Under the pieces are notes generated by a model. It ran no database searches. It was not told the origin of the DNA and saw nothing but the letters and a program-made list of their open reading frames with translations. A program made the translations under genes and the position numbers. 45,487 nt of DNA. Source: Didymodactylos carnosus (taxonomy: Eukaryota; Rotifera; Eurotatoria; Philodinida; Philodinidae). The DNA lies in assembly GCA_905250885.1 (NCBI GenBank), contig CAJNOQ010000601.1, positions 1 to 45,487 on the forward strand, read 5' to 3'. This document shows positions 20,020 through 30,191 of this stretch, one piece after another. The number at the start of each line of letters is the position of its first letter. Position 1 is the stretch's first letter.

Positions 20020-20163
20020 GGCGCATGTTAATCACTCGCATCACAATAAACAAACAAATGTAGAACATAAAATTGAGTAGATTGTGGAGTGGGAAATAGA
20101 AATTCAAGTAAGAAGTACAAAACTCCAACGAAATGCAATTTTTAGTGAAGTTAACTACTACAC
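20020..20163. repeat. Direct repeat unit, partner at 20778-20925
   Basis: The stretch from GGCGCATGTTA through GTAGAACATAAAATTGAGTAG to GTTAACTACTACACTG recurs at 20778-20925 with only a few substitutions. The second copy continues into a large hairpin (20860-21187) while the first continues into the outer TIR of the 4.1-kb unit. The repeat may therefore be part of a composite mobile structure. Confidence 0.75.
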
Positions 20164-20859
20164 TGCTTTTACTTCGACCTGTTTATTCTTACAGGTCGCT
20201 TGGTACATATCGCTTGGTAGAGGACTCAATAAGCTTTCGTTTCCATGGTAGAGTATATAGTTTCTATCAACTTCCTTCTACGAGTAGAATTGTGTTCCGA
20301 CTGAGATCGACAGTGATTAAAATTCGGTGGTAAAATAGGATGTTATAAAAGCGCTCATTTTGACCGTTCTAAAACAGAAAGAAAAAAGCGTTTTTTCCCG
20401 CAACAGCACTCTGTCCTAACATTATAAAGCTTGGAGCAAAACGAATAAAAAAAGATAAACTTTTTTATTGGGTGACATTTTTTCTAAATTCGAAAAGGTT
20501 GCGGAACAGTCTCCCGATGTCTTTTGTTCGAACATTTTTGTGATCTTCGGAAAACATTTCCGATCAAACACTTTATATATTTTTGTACTAGACACTTTGC
20601 TCTTTCTAACAAAGAAAGGATAAAGTCTCTACGATGTTCCATTGCAACGCTATATCAAAACCAAAATTAATGCACAACGTTTGCACCACCCGTTACGTAC
20701 CTTTCCTTAGATACTCAGTAGTGGCTAATAATATAACATCTTATATTATATCATGAGTCAGATGTATTTGTTTTGATTGGCGCATGTTAGTCACTCGCAT
20801 CACAATAAACAAACAAATGTAGAACATAAAATTGAGTAGATTGTGGAGTGGGAGATAGA

Positions 20860-21187
20860 AATTCAAGTAAGAAGTACAAAACTCCAACGAAATGGAATTT
20901 TTAGTGCAGTTAACTACTACACTGATTTACTGACCTTTCGACCTGTTTATTCTTCGGTCATTTTCAAGGCGAATGACAAAAAGAAAAAACGTGTACAGTA
21001 TCACAAAACTCCAACGAAATGCATTTTTTAGTACAAAACCTCAACGAATACTGTACAGGTTTTTTCTTTTTGTCATTCGCCTTGAAAATGACCGAAGAAT
21101 AAACAGGTCGAAAGCTCGGTAAATCAGTGTAGTAGTTAACTTCACCAAAAAAATGCATTTCGTTTGAGTTTTGTACTTCTTACTAAA
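20860..21187. repeat. Large imperfect hairpin
   Basis: The arms (about 20867-21003 and 21048-21186) mirror each other: AAGAAGTACAAAACTC, AGTTAACTACTACACTGATTTAC, CGACCTGTTTATTCTTCGGTC and CATTTTCAAGGCGAATGACA all recur as complements. The loop is about 45 bases. This explains the open frames on both strands here, which are not genes. The left arm overlaps the direct repeat 20778-20925. Confidence 0.85.
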
Positions 21188-21407
21188 ATTTTAAATGTAG
21201 AACATGTTTGGCGACCAGATATCTCTGAACAGTGTCACTCATACCGACTTCGCGAAGTCGGTGTGCTCTCATGAAGCTTCGTGAGGGATCAGCTAGTAAT
21301 ATTAACATTCGATTCTGTGGATTACATCTTATCACTCCGAATCATTAAGTTACAACTTTTCATTTTTTTTAAACATTTATAAAGACAAAAGACTATGAAA
21401 AACAGAT

Positions 21408-21938
21408 TCAACTGTTCCACACTAGCAGTGTTCCACTATCAGCATCGTGCGTGTCCACTTTCGATGTCGAGGATAAATTCCGTTTAATTGAGTATACCAA
21501 TACTTTGTACTGTTTTTGTTTAACGACCGCCATATATAATGCATAATCAATATCAAAATTGAACGGATGTTTCCCAATAATAATCACAAATTCTTCTGTT
21601 GGATAACGTTTTGTCAGTTCTGTTTTAATAAAATTAATAACATCCAAATATGTTTTCATCATTGATGGAAATGAAAAACTTGTCGAAAATGAGATATTTA
21701 CAAGTCGCTCAACTTCTCTTCCAAACTCATTATCGCTTGATGCTGCTAACGCAGCTCGAGGAGGAGGACGTAGGCTTTTTGTGAGCGAAGGAATATTTAT
21801 TGATGAATTATCCGTTTTCTCCCTTTTAACTGACGTCGACCTTGATGATGCACTTGGCGAAGATAGAGCGGCTGTAAGTATAGCGCTAGCCAGCGCTCCC
21901 AGTACTTGCCCAATTATGTCACCTATTAGTCTATCCAT
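21408..21938 (-). CDS. LC8-like dynein light chain domain protein with N-terminal extension
   Basis: A single-exon protein of 176 residues. Residues 1-25 (MDRLIGDIIGQVLGALASAI) are a hydrophobic, glycine/alanine-rich helix. Residues 26-75 are Ser/Pro-rich and probably disordered. Residues about 93-152 contain FIKTELTKRYPTEEFVIIIG and ALYMAVVKQKQYKVLVYSI, which follow the LC8 pattern (FIKxExxKxY, then IVG, then a strand ending in LLFK). Canonical LC8 is about 89 residues, acts as a dimeric hub binding short peptides in dynein and other complexes, and lacks such an N-terminus. The extension could anchor the domain to membrane. It lies inside the 4.1-kb inverted-repeat unit. The family call rests on pattern resemblance. 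Confidence 0.6.
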   Translation of the reverse strand: MDRLIGDIIGQVLGALASAILTAALSSPSASSRSTSVKREKTDNSSINIPSLTKSLRPPPRAALAASSDNEFGREVERLVNISFSTSFSFPSMMKTYLDVINFIKTELTKRYPTEEFVIIIGKHPFNFDIDYALYMAVVKQKQYKVLVYSIKRNLSSTSKVDTHDADSGTLLVWNS

Positions 21939-21996
21939 GAGTAGTAGAAGATTGATAATATCTAGATCAAATTTCTTGCATATAGTTATACGAGGT

Positions 21997-22006
21997 CTTT
22001 ATATAG
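21997..22006 (-). promoter_or_regulatory. TATA box of the LC8-like gene
   Basis: CTATATAAAG on the minus strand, 59-68 bases upstream of the ATG at 21938, is a good TATA match. It implies a short leader of about 30 nt and supports the gene being expressed. Confidence 0.5.
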
Positions 22007-22399
22007 CCATAAATGACGAAACATGTCATATCATCTCATGAATCATAACTCAACTATATTTGTTCTATTCGTCATCTTTACATGACGCTAATCATAGTGT
22101 ATCTCCGTGCAACGTATTTGGAGACTAATCTCATGTTGACACTGGTCGCGTCATTCAGGCTTTAACATAAAAGATGCCTGATTTACTTATAACTTCAGCA
22201 GTCTATTGGTAATTGTGACTGTGATCATAATTTTCGTTTCGATAGCTGAAGAAAAAATATTTCAACATAATATTTGTACTACTATCCACTTCAAAATATA
22301 GTGGATGCAGATACTTTTTTCATAAGTCCTGAAGGAAAGACGATGAAGATCTCAGGTTTTCATCATTCTGTAACCAATACCTGGCTACATCTGTTCATA

Positions 22400-22796
22400 T
22401 ACAGTGCTGGAAAAAATTATAGGGCCACTTTCTTTTTGATTTTTCTCCTGGACAATAATAACTCGAAAAAATGTGAAGAAACATTTTGATCGCTGAAAAC
22501 ATTTGCGATTAGCGGAATGCACCACCAAAACTAGCGTTTCTAAGAAATGAAAGTAATAGAAAAAAATATGGATAGTCGATTTTGGAGACCACGCATCTCA
22601 CTATCGAATTATGTAACTTCGGCTTTTACATTCTTTTGTTTTGGTGCTCGGGTCACCATAAAACACTTTAGAAGCAGATTAAAGTATGCGGGTCAAACTG
22701 TACAACTACTTTTACAAAAGCTAAATAATCGCAAACATATAGCGCAGATTTTATCTAAGCAGAAAACGGAGGTTTTTAATTTCAGGATTTTATAGC
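22400..22796 (+). mobile_element. Truncated, degenerate Tc1-like transposon
   Basis: TACAGTGCTGGAAAAAATTA at 22400 matches the typical Tc1 terminus (TA target then CAGTGCTGG). Downstream, a frame (22547-22795) contains TIKHFRSRLKYAGQTVQLLL and RKHIAQILSK. This is the pattern of the second helix-turn-helix of Tc1 transposases (TVxRRLxxAGLxxxxxxxKPxLxxxH). The catalytic DDE domain and right terminus are missing, and the sequence passes straight into the TPR-type pseudogene. It is inactive. Confidence 0.65.
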
Positions 22797-22813
22797 CGAA
22801 TCTGATCTATCGA

Positions 22814-23640
22814 ATGACAAGTAAAAATACTTCGACGACTAAGAAGCCAACAATAACGGCTACAAACGTTTTCACAGCCGTCACACCAGCTGCTATGACA
22901 ACAACAGCAACGGCTCCGTCAGGACGAGCTAGATTTCAAACGAATAACTTGGAAACTTATACTTTGTTATGGTTCGATAAAGATGTTAATGAAACAGAAG
23001 ATAACTTACATATACAGAAAAGCTTCGTCATGTAGTCAACCAAATTAAAATTTTTTATTAGTAGTGTTGAATGTGTCGATTATGTCACAGTTTTGAATGA
23101 TCAAAAAATCGTCTCAGGTAGCTATGAACGACAAATTTTACCAGTTATACATGATTTAAAGAATCTAAGTGCAGTATATGTCTATTGTATGAATAAAGAA
23201 GCAGATGAAAAATGAATAAAACAATTTAAAAAGGTGTTTAAGTATTAATCTTTGGTTTATAATGTTAAGTGCTGATGGAAAAAAAAAATTTCTTATTCTT
23301 GTTCTAGGTGTAAGATATTTTCACTGATTGATTGCTCAATTAACCAAAGATCAACAGTTACGTGAAAAAACAGATGATACAGTAACAATAAATATTTATG
23401 CCTATGGAATAATTACTAATGTTTACGAAAACAACAACTAGTTTGATTTAGCTATAAATTACTTTCGGAAAACATTAGAAAACGCCACTAGCAAACGATC
23501 GAAAATCATCGGCACCAAATCATTCAGATATTCAGCGAACAGAAAGTAATCTTTATCGAGCACATATTTTATTAAACTTCTACAGAAACGTGTTTGAAAA
23601 TATAGCAGCACTTTGAAAAAAAAAAGAAAGACAATTTCTC
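22814..23640 (+). pseudogene. Dead Rossmann-like/TPR gene of an ART-associated bdelloid family
   Basis: The N-terminus starts MTSKNTSTTKKPTITATNVF, then reads LETYTLLWFDKDVNETEDNL. A one-base loss in an A-run near 23020 shifts the frame, after which KLRHVVNQIKIF, then ECVDYVTVLNDQKIV, RQILPVIHDLKNLSAVYVYC and MNKEAD can be read in pieces. Next come TPR-like pieces LIAQLTKDQQLREKTDD, FDLAINYFRKTLEN and PNHSDIQRTESNLYRAH. TAG, TGA and TAG stops interrupt it. The intact family, as I recall it, joins a Rossmann-like domain to TPR repeats or an ADP-ribosyltransferase. It lies inside the 4.1-kb inverted-repeat unit. Confidence 0.65.
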
Positions 23641-24395
23641 AGTTAGTAACAATGCTCTCTGGATGCAAAAAGTGTAATGAAATGGAAAATCGCATCAGCT
23701 AACGTTTCTGTTAAGTGTCTTAGGAATTTCTATACGGTTTTTTTGTCATAGAAAATATCATGTTTTCTAGAAAAACAATGAAGGAATTTTACAAACGCCA
23801 AATATTATATATCCTTACAGACGCCAACAATCACACTAACAGGGTCTCACGCTGTATATCCCGATGTGAATATATATTCCGTTTTGAATCAAAATATATC
23901 CCGATCGGGGTATAAGTTCGATTTTTTTGAATAAAATTCATTAGCGAAATCATGATGATGTTCGCGTAAAATTTTGACATCACCATTAGAAAGAGAGGGA
24001 AAAACTACACTAGATAGATTTTTCCTCATGGTTAATTCTTTCAACCCGTTAGCGATTTTTTTTATATTAAGTGTTTGATCGGAAATGTTTTCCGAAGATC
24101 ACAAAAATGTTCGAACAAAAGACATCGGAAAACTGTTCCGCAACCTTTTCGAATTTAGAAAAAATGTCACCCAATAAAAAAGTTTATCTTTTTTTATTCG
24201 TTTTCCTTCGAGCTTTATAATGTTAGGACAGAGTGCTGTTGCGGGAAAAAACACTTTTTTCTTTCCGTTTTAGAACGGTCAAAACGAGCGCTTTTATAAC
24301 GTCCTATTTTACCACCGATTTTTCATCACTGTCGATCTCAGTCGGAAAACAATTCTACTTCTAGAAGAAAGTTGATAGAAACTATATACTCAGAT

Positions 24396-24578
24396 TCATA
24401 CAACTATATAATTAGATTCATAGCCATGTTCAAATTTATGAAGTGTTTTCAGTTCTTGTTCATTTCCAGCATACTTTTTTTCTACAGAATTCAACTAAAT
24501 CTTGCTTACCTTTTGTATCGGAAGGAGGCATTTTTAATAGAATATCAATAAGTAGAAGAAAATACATAAACATTTATA
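24396..24578 (-). pseudogene. ART-associated family fragment cut by the duplication junction
   Basis: From the junction inwards, the minus strand reads FMYFLLLIDILLKMPPSDTK, then GKQDLVEFCRKK. In the other frame, after one extra A in a 7-A run, it continues YAGNEQELKTLHKFEHGY and a stop at 24396. The pattern FxxFxLLIDILLKMP, then CRxxYxxNEQELxxxxxFExxY corresponds to the stretch just before the catalytic domain in bdelloid ADP-ribosyltransferase-like proteins. The upstream part is missing exactly at 24579 where duplication copy 2 begins. It is a different paralogue from the fragment at 13363-13710. Confidence 0.55.
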
Positions 24579-25077
24579 AACCGTGTAAATACGACCGAAT
24601 AACGATACCATTTATGAGATAAAAATGACCATTAATGACCAAAAGTTGGCCTGTTAATGAGCCATAAACGAGCCATTTTCCATCTCGTTTTCATTGCCCT
24701 GGGTAGACTGTATCCTGTTTGACAAAACAATCTGTCTACTTAAAGCCCAAGCAGAATGTTCTGCGTCTTGCTATATATCAGACAAAGGTTACCTTTAATT
24801 AGACTTCTTTTATTCAGTTCATTTGAGAAAGGCAATTAAGTTGACGGATAATGTATTAAATTCATAGTGAGAGATTTGCCGTAATGTCCACTGTTCCACG
24901 ATATTCGTGCACATCCTCCAACCAAATATCCATTCCCCGATCTGTTAAAAGTCACCATTGCAAGTACATACTCGCACCACAGACAACGTGTTCTGTTCTC
25001 TCTGTTGTCGTGTGCAATAGCAGAACGAAAAGAATCTTTCAACTCACTTTTTTCATTTATGTGTAAACACAGACATT

Positions 25078-25191
25078 AGACCTGTTGCAAGATGAAAGAG
25101 AAAGAGAAGAATATTCAAGCTTGTATACAAGCTTGAATATTCTTCTCTTTCTCTTTCTCTTTCTCCTTCTTCTTCATCTTGCAACAGGTCT
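25078..25191. repeat. 114-bp near-perfect palindrome (hairpin), copy 2
   Basis: Same palindrome as at 901-1014, inside the second duplication copy, with the same central GTATAC and the same arm imperfection. Confidence 0.9.
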
Positions 25192-25529
25192 ATTCTAACC
25201 AGCAGAGTTAAGAAAGAGAACTTCTACTTGTGAGTAACGTATATAATAACTTAAATATTTTCAACTGTTCTCTCTCTCTTGCAACCAAGTGACAGCATGG
25301 CTCAGTCGACGACCTATACAAATAAATTATTATGAACAAAGATATACATGAATATGAATATCGCTTATTTGCGTTATTAATAAATAATGAACATAAAATT
25401 TTCAAAACATCGAAATAATTCGTTCAACTTACAGTTTATGCACATTTATAATCCTTACTCCCCCTCCCAGGCAAGGATTGGACATGTGCTTATTTGTAGA
25501 ACCTGTAATTTATTAAGCTTTTTGTCTAG

Positions 25530-25686
25530 TGCTACATTTTTTCAATATATGTGCACATGGGAAGATCAATATAAAACATTTTATAACGATGTAACTGAAG
25601 TTGTGCAATATTTAAATACCTTACATAATACACATACAAAAGTATCTTACAAAACAAATTCTTTATATAAAGCTTGTGAACAATAA
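25530..25686 (+). CDS. Possible terminal exon of an unrecognised gene, copy 2
   Basis: Identical partner of 1353-1509: the same acceptor TTTTTGTCTAG, the same residues (starting ATFFQYMCTWEDQYKTF) and the same stop. Family not recognised. Confidence 0.35.
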
Positions 25687-25741
25687 TGATGTCCCATATA
25701 ATAATAAAGAAAAACGAAAAAATTGAACTGTTTTTCTTATC

Positions 25742-26292
25742 TTAACTTTGACGATATAAATGACCGCAGAGGTGGGCAAGTCCAAGTCCGGACTTGAAGG
25801 TTTTTTTGATAGACTTGGTGATCTTTTTATCAAGTCCGTTTGAAGTGCAAGGAGTTGAAAACTTTTACATTCAACGACGGATTGAGTATAATCTGATACC
25901 TAATTTATTAATCTTTCTTTTGTGAAACATACATCAGTGTATGAATAAAATTTATTTACTCGTCATATATGATTACGACGTACTGTATAGTGCAGAAATA
26001 TGAAGAACTTCGACTCGAACTTGGATTGGGACTTGCCAAAAGAATTTTCTGTTGGACTTGGACTTGGAAATGGTCAGATTTGTCCACCTCTGAAATGATC
26101 GAAGTATTTCATATATGTTTTATCTAATACCTCAATTTCTGATAATTGAAATTCTATTAGTACACCTTGTTGATGTAATAATACTGTAAATCTTTCATCA
26201 TTGGTTCTAAAACTATCTCTTATAAAATCAGTTATGAGTCCATATTGTTGTATAAAATGGAATGTTGTATAACAGCGGAATACAGAATTAGT
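25742..26292 (-). pseudogene. Unrecognised terminal exon broken by a hAT MITE, copy 2
   Basis: Second copy of the exon at 1565-2115, with the same hAT MITE (25767-26092) near its 3' end and the same replacement of the natural C-terminus by MITE-encoded residues. Confidence 0.5.
25767..26092. mobile_element. hAT-type MITE in a coding exon, copy 2
   Basis: Identical to the MITE at 1590-1915, with the same CAGAGGTGG/CCACCTCTG termini and the same flanking AAATGA(C/T)CG words. It was present before the segmental duplication because both copies carry it. Confidence 0.85.
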
Positions 26293-27595
26293 CTCGGAAT
26301 AGAGAAATACAGGAATATAGCAATAGGGGAATAGAGGAATAGAGGAATAGCAACCATTAGACGCAGTTTTTCACGGTGATTACAATCTGGACTCAAAAAC
26401 AAATGAAAGCCAAATCTTTGTGGTGAAAATATAAATTTTTAAATTTTAAATGTAATTTCCTGACCTAGATATTTTTTCCAAAAATTCTGAAAACTATACC
26501 GTCGGATAGGGAATCAAATGCTTTACAGAGGGCTCATTTGTTTTAACGTTTAGATGTCAAAATTTTTTTTTTCTAAAACGCGTTTTGGCGCTTATTTTGT
26601 GAGCAATTTTACGCCCATTTAATTTAACTTCGAAAAATTATTTTTAGCTGCATGGGATGAAGGGCATCTCAAACTGTCTATCTATGCGAAAATCTAAGCT
26701 TGTTAAGTAGTTCTGTGACAGAAAAAATATACACCAAACCATCTGCAAAGAACAGCAAAAAACGGAGTAATTCCGTAACGGTCACTTTTATTAGATTTTC
26801 TCTGTCAAGGAACTAATTCAAGAAAAAGTCAGTAGTGATTCTGACAGCCCAAACTATGAGCTTTAATTTAGTAATTAAGCAATCATTTTAAAATTAATTT
26901 AAGGCTGAATAATTTATATTTTACTGGAATACCCCCTGGAGTACACTTCCTTTTTTTGAAATTCCGTAGCGGCCTCTGTTTTGACTATAACTTCTGGTCC
27001 GCTTGTTCAATCAAGTTCAAATTATTTTTGGTAGTAGGACTCCCTAATATCCATCGTTGGTATAAATTTCATTGATAAACATCGCTTCTTTGCCAAGATA
27101 AACCGCATAGAAGACGAAAAACTTTTTTTCCAGAAAACAGGGTCTTCGAAGGTCTAAGGGCAGCTCTCATGCTCATACTCGGAATTAGCGTGGTCGAATA
27201 CCTATAACCCACTGTGTTTGGCTGAAAAAGCAAGGTAACAGTTCGATAGGTTCCCTCGTCAGAGGGCATACCGGCATGAAAATACTTTTTTTTGGTTATT
27301 TTTGTTTTAGAGCGTAGTAGTTGTTGATTGATCATAGTTAGACGTTTTCGTTGTAGTGGAGATCGTGCATTAACACGGCATGGTTGTCAATCTCTCCCCA
27401 AAAGTATGGAAAGATTTTATGATAAAACTACCAGACGGACGAAAAGTCGATGAATCCAAATACCATATACCAAACATTTTCTAGAAAACGTCGAACTATG
27501 ATCAAGCAACAACTACTAGAGAAAATCAAAAACAGTCAAGTCTGACAGAACCATTCACAAAATTTTTTCAAAACAAGTCAAGAAAAAGTAAAAAG

Positions 27596-27666
27596 TGCAC
27601 TAGCCGGGAATCGAACCCGGGTCGCCCGCGTGGCAGGCGAGCATTCTACCACTGAACCACCAGTGC
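27596..27666 (-). tRNA. tRNA-Gly(GCC), copy 2
   Basis: Identical to the tRNA at 3419-3489, with all arms, anticodon GCC (27632-27634) and the downstream T-run preserved in the second duplication copy. If the duplication is real, the gene dose of this tRNA is raised. Confidence 0.97.
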
Positions 27667-28268
27667 GACGGAAGGATACCCAGATTCGAGATCTAAGATT
27701 CTTTTATTCACGAAATGTGAGCTATCCAAGGTCTCTGACGGATAATAATAATAATGACTGAAGTCAAACACTATAAAATGCAGTAACACTATACAAACTA
27801 AATACAAGAGCAGACAATTAACGTGTGAACTAGCATTCTACGCTTCAAAAGATTATTTTCATTCAGTTAAAGTATTATGAGCAGCTGTGATTGTGGAAGG
27901 AGATAATTCAATGTAGAGTTTATAATATTCCGGTAGCTATCTCTCGATTAGCTGACAAAGATAGGGCGGAAGAGCTCAGTCGACGGCTATAAAAGGCGCG
28001 CCTCGCGGACACCAATGCGACGAATAATCTTATTCGGTGGAAAATGTTTAAATATGTTTAACAAAGGCTTGTCTCGAAGGTGCTCTGCCATAGATAAGAA
28101 AAAAAAGGGCATGTGTGTTCTGTTTGACAGCATAGTCTAATTGAAAGGAAACGTCTTAGCCAAGAAACCGTACGAAGAAGATGGTGTGTAGGAAAGTATT
28201 GGACTTTTATTACTAAATTGTTTTTTACTCTAACGAGGGAAGGCAACCACCTGTCCAATCGTCTTTGA

Positions 28269-28660
28269 GACAAAACCTTGGCGGTATGATACGATTTTTT
28301 TCAAAAAACATCGTGTAAAGTCAGCTCATCTGTAACATATTTCTTCCACTAAAATTTCATTCCAATTACCAAAGCTTTCTCGGCTTATATAAACTTCTTA
28401 ATTTAAAAGATTGAATTGTATTGCTGTTTTCGTTAAAAAAAAGCGTGTGAAAAATCGACTGTACATAATCAAAGCGAAAAGATTAATCTATCACTTTGAT
28501 AACATAAAATAAAGCTCACAATGAAGAAAACCAAGGAAAAAGTATTTTTGTTTAGGCAAATATGATCGAGACAAAATATACCGGACGGTACCGGTACAAA
28601 GTTTGTATACCGGTGACTGGTACCGGTATCGCATTTTTGATACCGGTTACACTCTCTGCT
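28269..28660. mobile_element. hAT-type remnant with ACCGGT-rich end, copy 2
   Basis: Second duplication copy of the remnant at 4092-4483, with the same ACCGGT-rich right terminus and element body. Confidence 0.65.
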
Positions 28661-30191
28661 GAACACCACTCCAAATTGCTTGTCATTTGTCATTGCCCAG
28701 CTTCCAAAACTCGTTTGCTGGGAGCTTGCCTGATGGTGCAAATATCCTGGATATGCAACTGCACGAATCGATACTCTTGCTCGAATTTATCCATGTGTTT
28801 AATTCGAGCTTTATCGCTGAAGCAACGTTCACGAAATTGATTCATAAGTTGAAGTTAGTGACATATATTAAAGAAAGAAACAAATTAGATGACATATCGC
28901 CTTTCCTTTTCGTTCATTTTAATGTAGAGAAAAAATCATAGATAAAAAGTTCAATTTAAAACAAACAGCAAATATTTAAAGTAAGCTAAATTAAATGTAA
29001 TTTTTCAAAAAGTCTTTAAGCCTTACTAGATTAACAGTATATTTCCGACTTCGAAATCGTGAATAGAAAACTAGTCCAGGTCTGAAAAAGTCCATCTTGT
29101 AGGATACTTTTGGGTAATTCGTCGGGAAGCCGTTACCAGCGTTACATCGAGGTTTGACGCAAATGTCGAGAGCGTCGGATTCTGAGTAAGAATGCCATCT
29201 CCAAATAATTTTTTTGTTTAAAATAAACCCAGAATTAGCTTTTCTGGGTTATCTTTGGTGCTTTACCATAATAATATCACAAAAGTGCATTTCCGAGCAA
29301 AAAATTTCTTTTGGTAATTTTAGTCCTAGAGGACTAAGGGAAACAATGTCGAAAAACATTCTTTGCCCCGAAAATCCTTGAAATATACATGATTCGATTC
29401 AGTTTTTGACGCTGATTCCGAATATCGCCTGTTTTTCGCTTCAAAGTGACATATTCAGGATAAAATCTTGAAATGATTAGATGTTTTTGTGCTCTGGGCT
29501 ACATTTGTTTCCATCATGATCTACCCCATTGTGAACTTCGAAAGTAATATCACCTTGTGCAGAGTGATGCGCTCTGCAAAATGCGATTTAGAAACCTCTT
29601 ACTAATTCCGGTATGATTTTGAAAATTTAAAAATACTTTAAAACTGCACTTTGTTAAAAAGTTGAAGTTTTGTAAAATTTTAATTCTTTAAATTCTACTG
29701 CGAAGTTTTTTGAACATCACACACATCATTCAGTACAGTTTTAAATGTTCTTTCAAATCAAACATTGCCAGAAACTATCGAATAAAATTTGAAGTTAAAA
29801 AATAGAAAATACTAAAGATGTCGTTTTTTTACGAATTTCCAAGATCCTTTTTTTAATAGTTCTATAAATCCGTCATTATAAGGTGTAAAGGTCTAAAACT
29901 TTTTTCATAACCACAATGTGGTACGTAGAACCGAACTAGAATATAAAAAATAAATGTAAAGTTTCTTCGTGTTTTGGCCTTTCGTGCAGGGCTCATGCAT
30001 TCTCTCTTAACCAAATAGCTTAATATACACAGGTAGAAGAATAAAATGTGCATATCAAATTCCAGTTCTGAGATACTTCACGAATTGACCTGTCGAATCT
30101 ATCAAAAACCCATTCTTAATATTAGGTACTTACTGTCACATACTGTAACCTCTTATCTACTAAGTTTGATTTAGATTTAAAAAAAGTTCAA

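Larger units (their letters stand above)
20251..24391. mobile_element. 4.1-kb unit bounded by ~330-bp inverted repeats
   Basis: The arm 20251-20578 (starting GAGTATATAGTTTCTATCAAC and ending TCCGATCAAACACTTTATA) is repeated in inverse orientation at 24063-24391, at about 90-95% match by eye. Between the arms lie a hairpin repeat, the dynein-light-chain-like gene, a Tc1 remnant and a dead TPR-type gene. No transposase for the unit itself is visible. It could be a large non-autonomous TIR element that captured genes, or two insertions of one short element in opposite orientation. Confidence 0.6.

Noticed and set aside
20843..21158. Open frames on both strands with similar peptides
   Set aside because: They arise because the region is a hairpin; both arms give the same peptide pieces (FRPVYSSVIFKANDKKK). 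No gene is implied.
22274..22489. 71-codon plus-strand frame
   Set aside because: It crosses the Tc1-like terminus at 22400 and shows no motif, so it is probably chance.
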